This document shows positions 28,256-31,041 of a DNA stretch of 31,041 bases, one piece after another. The translations under genes were made by a program, and so were the position numbers. Location: positions 1 to 31,041 of IMG/VR virus record IMGVR_UViG_3300028837_000222; one strand, written 5' to 3'. Under the pieces are notes generated by a model, which worked only from the letters and a program-made list of their open reading frames with translations, did no database searches and was not told the origin of the DNA. Each line of letters begins with the position of its first letter. Position 1 is the first letter of the stretch. The DNA comes from a virus.

Positions 28256-28806
28256 TACTCAGTTTCTTCCTCAGTAGCTTTGATCGCGCCGTCCCGCATT
28301 GCCTTTTCAATTTCCTCTCCTTCCTCAGTCGCAGCCCTAACCACTGGCTCCTCTGGGGCGGTTTCTGGGGCTTCTGCGGGGGCAGGGGTATCTTCGTTAG
28401 GAATACTACCCTCAACGGTTTCCTGTTCCTTAGATGCTGTTTCTTCCAGATAAGCCTTTACATCCGGTTTTGTGATCTGGCCATCTTTTCCGGATCCCTC
28501 AATCAATGTAGGATCCAGATCGTTTTTCTCAATGAGCGCCCGGGCAGCAGCACTAACGTGGATTGCGATTTCCGGTTCTGCGCCTTCTGCTTCCGCATCT
28601 TCTAGGTCTGCAGCTTCTTCTTTTACAATATCAACCACAGTCTTTTCAGCAACCACCTTTGGGGGCTTGGGAGCCCTATAACCTTTCAGGGGAACAAAGC
28701 CTGCCCTTTTCAAAAGATTAATTTTGTTCTGGTTTGTTTCTGCAACTTCTCGGACTGTGCCGGTTTTAGGATGAATAAGTTTAATCACTGTTTGATTCCT
28801 CCTCAA
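28255..28806 (-). CDS. Head-region protein with E3-binding (PSBD)-like domain
   Basis: The 183-residue protein has a basic N-terminal part (VIKLIHPKTGTVREVAETNQ). A segment HVSAAARALIEKNDLDPTLI, then EGSGKDGQITKPDVKAYLEE, matches the peripheral subunit-binding (E3-binding) domain of 2-oxoacid dehydrogenase complexes. A long acidic Glu/Ala/Pro tail follows. Similar domains occur in head-module proteins of other phages, where they probably act as small protein-binding helices, not in metabolism. Its partner may be capsid or connector. Confidence 0.7.
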   Translation of the reverse strand: MRRNQTVIKLIHPKTGTVREVAETNQNKINLLKRAGFVPLKGYRAPKPPKVVAEKTVVDIVKEEAADLEDAEAEGAEPEIAIHVSAAARALIEKNDLDPTLIEGSGKDGQITKPDVKAYLEETASKEQETVEGSIPNEDTPAPAEAPETAPEEPVVRAATEEGEEIEKAMRDGAIKATEEETE

Positions 28807-29200
28807 CTATCTTTCTGGGCTCAACCCACACCTTCGAAGCCTTTGCCGATCTCTTGCTTAAGTGGAATCGAGATTTTGACATATACTGTTCATATTTTTG
28901 ACTACGGGAATAGTTACCGCCATCAGCAGAAAAATCATAATTCTCTGCAATCCCGGCAGCCTTTTCTTCCCAAATGTCTGCAGCAGCAGCATGAAGGTCA
29001 TAGGTTGGGATCCATTCGTCCCTTTCTGAAATCGTAGGGGGGCTTGTGGAAAAATCTACTTCCTGGGGATCTGTTCCGAGAACGTCAATTAACGGGTAAG
29101 TTTCAATATACTCATCAATTGCATCGTCGTCCCAGGTATCCTCTGTCGGTTCGTCAACCATCCTGCGGAGACGTTCCGCCATTGCAGCAGTTGCAGACAT
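28781..29200 (-). CDS. Head-tail connector protein (gp6-like)
   Basis: This 139-residue acidic protein starts MSATAAMAERLRRMVDEPTE and contains DDAIDEYIETYPLIDVLG, TYDLHAAAADIWEEKAAGI and FHLSKRSAKASKVWVEP, the helical pattern of phage connector/adaptor proteins that sit under the portal. It overlaps the E3-binding gene by 26 bases and follows the capsid-associated genes. Confidence 0.75.
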   Translation of the reverse strand: MSATAAMAERLRRMVDEPTEDTWDDDAIDEYIETYPLIDVLGTDPQEVDFSTSPPTISERDEWIPTYDLHAAAADIWEEKAAGIAENYDFSADGGNYSRSQKYEQYMSKSRFHLSKRSAKASKVWVEPRKIVEEESNSD

Positions 29201-29227
29201 TTATTTACTCCTTATTTTTGATTAAAC

Positions 29228-29656
29228 TTATTGGGCTAAATCGCCAAGTCGGAGGTATTTGATTAACAGGGTCGCTTTCAACCCGGTTGATGCCTGGGCT
29301 GCGCTTGTCACTGTTAGATATTCAGTTGCGGCCCAATCAACACCGCGGGGGGTAGTCATAGCGCCCTCAGAGGCAAGATCGGTTCCGATAACTTTCCAAA
29401 CGGTTCCTGCTGTTTTGTTCATTAACATGGCAGACATAAGATCCGAAGAATCCGATCCGGTCGCGCCAATGCCAATATTGAAGGTTGAGGCTGCGGTTGA
29501 AGCAACTTCAAAATACAGGTAACCTTCGATAATGTGTAGGGCCTGACCTTCGGGATTTAATACTTCCCCAACGGCTCCGGCTGCTACTGCGTTTCCGACA
29601 AGATTGATTTTCAAAAAACCTGCCTGAGCATATTCTTGATCAAGTGCGACAGTCAT
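29228..29656 (-). CDS. Probable capsid decoration / head protein
   Basis: This 142-residue beta-rich, Ala/Thr/Gly-rich protein has no charged clusters (INLVGNAVAAGAVGEVLNPE, GYLYFEVASTAASTFNIGIG, YLTVTSAAQASTGLKATLLI). Size, composition and place just behind the capsid genes suggest a decoration or head-fibre-base protein with a jelly-roll fold. I recognise no sequence family, so the call rests on position and composition. Confidence 0.5.
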   Translation of the reverse strand: MTVALDQEYAQAGFLKINLVGNAVAAGAVGEVLNPEGQALHIIEGYLYFEVASTAASTFNIGIGATGSDSSDLMSAMLMNKTAGTVWKVIGTDLASEGAMTTPRGVDWAATEYLTVTSAAQASTGLKATLLIKYLRLGDLAQ

Positions 29657-29716
29657 AATATTTTACTCCTCGGGGGGATTTCTCCCCCCTGATAGATTTT
29701 ACTTATTGGTCATTCT

Positions 29717-30613
29717 TTAGGCGGGAGCGATTCCAGTCCAGGCACCGCCACCCTTTGAATTGCCAGCCCACACATTAGCAGCCCCCTGTTCTAAGAACGG
29801 GTTTGCTGTAATAGCCGCTGTGGTGTTGTCGTTGGCAATGTTATTCAGGATCATCCATCTTGAAGAAGCAGCGCCCATAGTAATCGCCTCGCCTTCAGTA
29901 TCAGAATCAAGCAGAAATACACAATCTAGGATTCTTCCACCTGCCATACCGCCAGTTACGGAGATATTCGGACCTGGAATAGTTTCAAAGAAACAACCTG
30001 AGATTACAGGCCAGGAGCCATTGGAAGCATGAAGGATTCCACCAGTTGTCAAACCTGGGCCAAAGTGACAATCAATAATCCCTAGATAATGAGAAGGTTG
30101 ATTGGCTGCTGGTCCAGTCATAACGCCGTAGGATCCAACATGGAATGAGCAATCCTGGATCAACTGCCTCACCGCCGTTGCTTCAACCCCAAAGTCAATG
30201 CAGGGTTGGCCAGCGGTTGACCAAAGCATCATATTCTTGATAACTACATCACCGGCAGAGATTGTGAAAACCCCACCTGTAACGTGAGCATCAGGGAAGA
30301 TCCAACAACGAGCTTGATTTGCATATCCAGGCATATTGTTGGGAAGGCCGATAATCTGCACGGCACGTTTATTGACAATGATGGGTTGAGCTTCAACCTG
30401 AACGTAGGTATTTACATAAATCACATCGTTTTCATCATCATCACATTGAGCAATAGCATAGGTCAGTGTTGCAAACGGCCGGTCTTTCTTTGTGCCTTGC
30501 TTCCATTTTGTGGTATCAGTTCCTTCGTGATAGTTCACATAAAAGATATTGCTATCTGGATGCTCTGGTAATCCTGAAGGATGATTTACTTGTACTTTTG
30601 GATATAAACCCAT
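29717..30613 (-). CDS. Right-handed beta-helix head protein
   Basis: The 298-residue protein has IFYVNYHEGTDTT, RPFATLTYAIAQCDDDENDV and then repeated short beta turns with IQDCSFHVGSYG, LGIIDCHFGPG, ISGCFFETIPG and ILDCVFLLDSD. This is the ladder of a right-handed parallel beta-helix (pectate-lyase-like). No catalytic triad is evident. Beta-helices in phages are usually tailspikes, but here the gene lies directly next to the major capsid gene, so it may be a capsid decoration or a displaced adhesin. The ribosome binding site is AAGGAGG. Confidence 0.7.
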   Translation of the reverse strand: MGLYPKVQVNHPSGLPEHPDSNIFYVNYHEGTDTTKWKQGTKKDRPFATLTYAIAQCDDDENDVIYVNTYVQVEAQPIIVNKRAVQIIGLPNNMPGYANQARCWIFPDAHVTGGVFTISAGDVVIKNMMLWSTAGQPCIDFGVEATAVRQLIQDCSFHVGSYGVMTGPAANQPSHYLGIIDCHFGPGLTTGGILHASNGSWPVISGCFFETIPGPNISVTGGMAGGRILDCVFLLDSDTEGEAITMGAASSRWMILNNIANDNTTAAITANPFLEQGAANVWAGNSKGGGAWTGIAPA

Positions 30614-30626
30614 GATTTTATCCTCC

Positions 30627-31041
30627 TTACGGGATCAGAGCTGCAAACGGATAACGATCCGCTTCAGTTTCTTCTAAACGATTGATAGGATTGGGGACCT
30701 GCCAGCCCAAGCGCATTACTGCGCGAAGGGCAACCATATCTTGCTGCATAAGGTTATAAACAACGGCCCCTGTGGCATCTTGGATAACACCCTGATCAAA
30801 TACCTCAAAGGTCATATCCTGGCGAATAGAATAAACCAGCTTTTCCCATTCACCTAAAATCAGGTGAGCCTGGGTAACATCCCAGCATCCGTTCCGCGGG
30901 AAGTGCATCTGTTCACCATCGAGGAAATAAGAACTTCCCTCTTGCATTGATTTGGTAAAAATCAATTGTCCGTCAGCATCCCGGAGCCCACGCAATCGAG
31001 CTCTCATACTAATGGCTGCAGCGGATCCGGAGTGAAAATAT
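30627..31041 (-). CDS. HK97-fold major capsid protein, C-terminal part (partial)
   Basis: The frame is open through the right edge, giving 137 residues of the C-terminus. Segments RLRGLRDADGQLIFTKSMQE, SSYFLDGEQMHFPRN, HLILGEWEKLVYSIRQDMTF and LMQQDMVALRAVMRLGWQVP are typical of the P-domain and end of HK97-type major capsid proteins. The portal, protease and terminase are expected further right. It marks the upstream part of the leftward late operon. Confidence 0.85.
   Translation of the reverse strand, partial: YFHSGSAAAISMRARLRGLRDADGQLIFTKSMQEGSSYFLDGEQMHFPRNGCWDVTQAHLILGEWEKLVYSIRQDMTFEVFDQGVIQDATGAVVYNLMQQDMVALRAVMRLGWQVPNPINRLEETEADRYPFAALIP

Noticed and set aside
1-31041. CRISPR arrays, insertion sequences, diversity-generating retroelement
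   Set aside because: No spaced direct repeats of CRISPR type, no transposase frame and no reverse transcriptase were found. The Ala repeat is coding and is not linked to a template repeat.

Overview
The window is part of the genome of a tailed double-stranded DNA phage (or prophage) with a long non-contractile, siphovirus-type tail. It carries a recognisable head-to-tail module, a short tape measure protein, a lysis module with a GH25 endolysin and a holin-like protein, and an early module with ParB, a replication-initiator-like protein, SbcCD and a DNA methyltransferase. Strong Shine-Dalgarno sequences, ATGA/TAATG start-stop overlaps and consensus-like -35/-10 boxes point to a bacterial host. 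The host cannot be fixed from the sequence. The holin-like protein and the Ala-repeat protein remind me of genes from Chloroflexi (Anaerolineae) phages, but that is a weak hint. No terminase, portal, DNA polymerase, integrase or ParA is visible here.

Layout. Positions 1-3118 read on the + strand. They hold the end of a DUF333 protein, a row of small zinc-ribbon, membrane and coiled-coil proteins, a protein with a long Ala repeat, and the remains of a HigBA/Gp49-type toxin-antitoxin pair. Everything from 3155 to the right edge reads on the - strand, so the two gene sets converge at about 3120-3155. Read in the direction of transcription (right to left), the late operon runs: major capsid protein (cut by the window edge), beta-helix protein, decoration-like protein, connectors, tail terminator, two tail-tube paralogues, frameshifting chaperones, tape measure, large LamG-containing tail protein, HExxH protein, GH25 endolysin, small membrane proteins, phosphoesterase, winged-helix protein, holin. 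It ends at a double terminator at 16556-16687.

A strong leftward promoter at 16454-16482 then starts the early region: zinc protein, Gp3/RDF-like protein, ParB with an unusual leader, winged-helix protein, and replisome-organiser-like protein. Next comes a separately promoted, operator-controlled cassette at 9345-12467. In it, two near-identical HNH-like genes flank an NDT-like gene, a PD-(D/E)xK nuclease-like gene and a methyltransferase that has an HNH homing-endonuclease gene nested inside it. The cassette is followed by SbcD, a small membrane protein, an XRE regulator, SbcC and a set of small accessory genes. These lead into a non-coding stretch (3785-4074) that looks like a structured RNA preceded by a tRNA-like mini-fold.

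Most notable observations: (1) an 18-bp near-palindrome (consensus CTGCGTTACGTAACGCAG) occurs five times, three of them within 1.2 kb, and is shaped like a parS site in a genome that encodes ParB; (2) the structured-RNA candidate with a tRNA-like element; (3) a terminator/pseudoknot leader in front of parB; (4) a methyltransferase and a homing endonuclease open in two overlapping frames; (5) a perfect -1 slippery heptamer CCCTTTC in the tail chaperone gene; (6) an operator pair on the modification cassette; (7) decayed toxin-antitoxin and m5C-methyltransferase remnants.
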